6,678 bases of DNA from Candidatus Omnitrophota bacterium. Its GTDB lineage: Bacteria; Omnitrophota; Omnitrophia; Omnitrophales; Aquincolibacteriaceae. This document shows, piece after piece, positions 6,401-6,678 of the stretch. A program made the translations under genes and the position numbers. Numbering within the stretch: the stretch's first letter is position 1; each line of letters opens with the position of its first letter. The stretch covers positions 1 to 6,678 of the forward strand of contig JAHFHB010000109.1 of NCBI GenBank assembly GCA_023247135.1, in the 5' to 3' direction. Below the pieces are notes generated by a model. It saw nothing but the letters and a program-made list of their open reading frames with translations. It was not told the DNA's origin and searched no databases.

Positions 6401-6678
6401 CTGTTTAATTCCCCGCTTACACCCGGCGACATTCCGATGTCGCGCCGTGAATTATTTGAAACTCCGCCTGTGAATCCCGGCACTTCTTCGGCTGTTTCAA
6501 TGCCGCTGCCGGTTTTGCGCGAGGGCTATGTGCGCGGCCATTTGAAGGCGATTGATCTTGATAAAAGCAGAAAAATCGGTGAATACTCGATTGATCAAAT
6601 GCCTCTGCAAATTCACAGGGCGATCGAAAGTGCAGAGGATAAGCCCTATCGGGCCATTGTTCTGCTGGATCGGGCGAC
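3440..6678 (+). CDS. Very large exported protein with EreA/ChaN-like N-terminal motifs (3' end outside window)
   Basis: From the ATG at 3440 the frame stays open for 1079 codons and runs off the window. Residues 1-45 are a signal sequence: Arg/Lys-containing start, hydrophobic LSALISLPFFVITSC, then a possible cleavage at ASA (residues 39-41) or a relaxed lipobox ITSC at 31-34. Residues about 64-560 form the first domain. FHIQDAHSNPSAQE (81-94), VFVEG (116-120, Glu119) and LITGGFHTHGL (496-506) recall the GExH, Glu and GxxH motifs of the EreA/ChaN/TIKI fold. Between them lies a long helical part with RGAEDSALYRDN at 187-198. A linker follows (about 565-700), then a helical region (711-915), a Pro/Gly-rich stretch (917-1015) and the start of another domain from about 1022. 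Three palindromic elements are translated inside it (residues 165-185, 572-591, 660-679). Function is unknown; activity, if any, would be outside the cytoplasm. Reading frame is certain; fold resemblance is tentative. Confidence 0.9.
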   Translation, partial: MRHSRQGHFSPSFSRHLTKLSALISLPFFVITSCLASPASASVAAEASLPDSGFASAQLPSGLGTIKTWQSSGNHSGPFVFHIQDAHSNPSAQESIRKILHWLKDQSSKHGVPFSVFVEGASGKLHPEYLDLVPGYGAAGDAAVKDLAGKGELSGADLFAWDLYSVPVPLRAGFVEPGTAGTGTVIRGAEDSALYRDNLKTYRELLYARGEIDALLAPAADRLERESSRVFSPKLREFLKERRLRKQGDYGTGFEAPQWEAYLAYLAREVKETLSIDLENRFEQLRFPQTVRLLLLKKIAGSYDAPSAESEKKSITALLKKTAVTKESKELCARFESFAASPEPRRMAEDVWAHAAKYHMDLSKFKNFWKWAAEIILQSEVHAETLSAEMDLLEGWMFKKLAVTPAEKDLLAMTESYGLFEKLLRTQLTHADFAKVTASGRLAEKLAAQDYLKKVFPHKLFDYERSALHFYEGALKRDQILVERSTANSEKGIVALITGGFHTHGLENTLSEKGAGYAVIQPSIAQSDKGENYTRVLKEENANLTAYFEKPFLNKQEAIFLKAYLETVMPALVPVPAVPGSVNPARTGTGTVVAVVAAAINRHPVLNGRIHAEPSSQAKGPSLTLTPEGHGQTSSLQTVSMVAPDDLLQTPVAFSAGYYPVPVPAVPGSTNPARTGTGTAVGLAMSEMRRTWKSGTTRDSAVPRSEMRALPVEIETALFTIQQKGSAAAEVLQAAEEVRAFAQKISEKVRPLYFPLEAGVVGVTDATDVVAGHAANQTSKIEEAALQSLSLIGLLAEMLSAENIPAGAPMEKSKQALTYAYDGFENSVKWYEIVVRKGGTDSLNATVLPALQGFIESLKDTDRSFPQLRKIEDNPIGTKMIDLRDALQTIVTEKEVTGESAAQTAQGLIAQLNAWLNPAPIAGLLPPQYSPVVPASPLAFPSPVSHPLGYPWTFPGQGSNQPGSPFPFNPSGNPNWLAGLGGRRGQPLFNSPLTPGDIPMSRRELFETPPVNPGTSSAVSMPLPVLREGYVRGHLKAIDLDKSRKIGEYSIDQMPLQIHRAIESAEDKPYRAIVLLDRA
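3933..3992 (-). repeat. Palindromic element inside the giant gene, inverted copy
   Basis: The core GGTACC...GGTACC (3934-3991) is 58 bp, or 60 bp with the flanking C and G. Its reverse complement differs from the copy at 5419-5476 at a single base, so it sits in the opposite orientation. It is read as VPVPLRAGFVEPGTAGTGT with no stop. It interrupts the first domain between LFAWDLY and RGAEDSALYRDN. Confidence 0.93.
4465..4500. repeat. Perfect 9-bp inverted repeat within the coding region
   Basis: TGAGCCCAG (4465-4473) and CTGGGCTCA (4492-4500) are exact reverse complements around an 18-nt loop. It lies inside the giant gene and is unrelated to the palindromic element. A chance occurrence is quite possible. 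Confidence 0.35.
5154..5213 (+). repeat. Palindromic element inside the giant gene, second copy
   Basis: The core at 5155-5212 is 58 bp. It differs from the copy at 5419-5476 at three bases: two in the loop (TGTG instead of TACG) and one in the right arm (GGAACTGG). It is read as VPVPAVPGSVNPARTGTGT in the gene's frame, in the same codon phase as the other two coding copies. It lies at the end of the first domain, after LKAYLETVMPAL. Confidence 0.93.
5418..5477 (+). repeat. Palindromic element inside the giant gene, third copy
   Basis: The core at 5419-5476 is 58 bp, in the same orientation as the copy at 5155 and 264 bp (88 codons) downstream of it. It is read as VPVPAVPGSTNPARTGTGT. All three forward frames through this copy are stop-free, as are two of the three reverse frames. 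It lies in the linker after VAFSAGYYP. Confidence 0.93.
5500..5567. repeat. Candidate second inserted hairpin-rich block
   Basis: The block is bounded by AATGC (5500-5504) and GCATT (5563-5567). It contains a 7-bp stem GCCGGAC/GTCCGGC (5505-5511 and 5518-5524) with a 6-nt loop, and a weaker CTCGG/CCGAG pair (5536-5540, 5553-5557). It encodes RRTWKSGTTRDSAVPRSEMR, basic and polar and unlike the sequence on either side, only about 20 bp after the palindromic copy. No second copy of this block is present in the window, so calling it an element is a guess. Confidence 0.3.

Overview
This is a bacterial window of moderate to slightly high G+C content with dense, stop/start-overlapping genes. All convincing genes lie on the + strand. 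The palindromic repeats scattered through genes, and a very large secreted protein whose N-terminal domain carries HIQDAH and GGFH motifs, remind me of uncultured Omnitrophota-type (PVC-related) bacteria. That placement is an inference from memory and is weak.

Positions 1-3212 look like one tightly packed operon. It holds the C-terminal half of an MFS transporter (cut by the window edge), a short HAD phosphatase of the trehalose-6-phosphate phosphatase (OtsB) type that lacks most of the usual cap domain, a single-pass membrane-anchored protein of unknown function, and a complete pyruvate kinase. Each gene overlaps the next: 13 bp for MFS/HAD, and 4-bp ATGA overlaps for the other two junctions. 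Sugar uptake, sugar-phosphate dephosphorylation and the last step of glycolysis make a plausible carbohydrate-metabolism set, but only pyruvate kinase is certain.

Positions 3213-3439 are intergenic. They contain a half copy followed by a full copy of a roughly 58-bp near-perfect palindrome, then a sigma70-like promoter and a good Shine-Dalgarno sequence.

From 3440 to the window end runs a single uninterrupted reading frame of at least 1079 codons, with no stop before the edge. It encodes an exported protein: signal sequence, then an N-terminal domain with motifs reminiscent of the EreA/ChaN/TIKI-like fold, a linker, a helical region, a Pro/Gly-rich stretch and the start of another domain.

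The most notable observation is that three further copies of the same palindrome lie inside this reading frame (3933-3992, 5154-5213, 5418-5477). All are in the same codon phase and all are translated without a stop. One copy is inverted relative to the other two, yet is 57/58 identical to the last one once reverse-complemented. This resembles the Rickettsia palindromic elements that insert in frame into protein genes, but the sequence here is different, and I do not know a description of this element. A second, less certain hairpin-rich block (5500-5567) lies next to the last copy.
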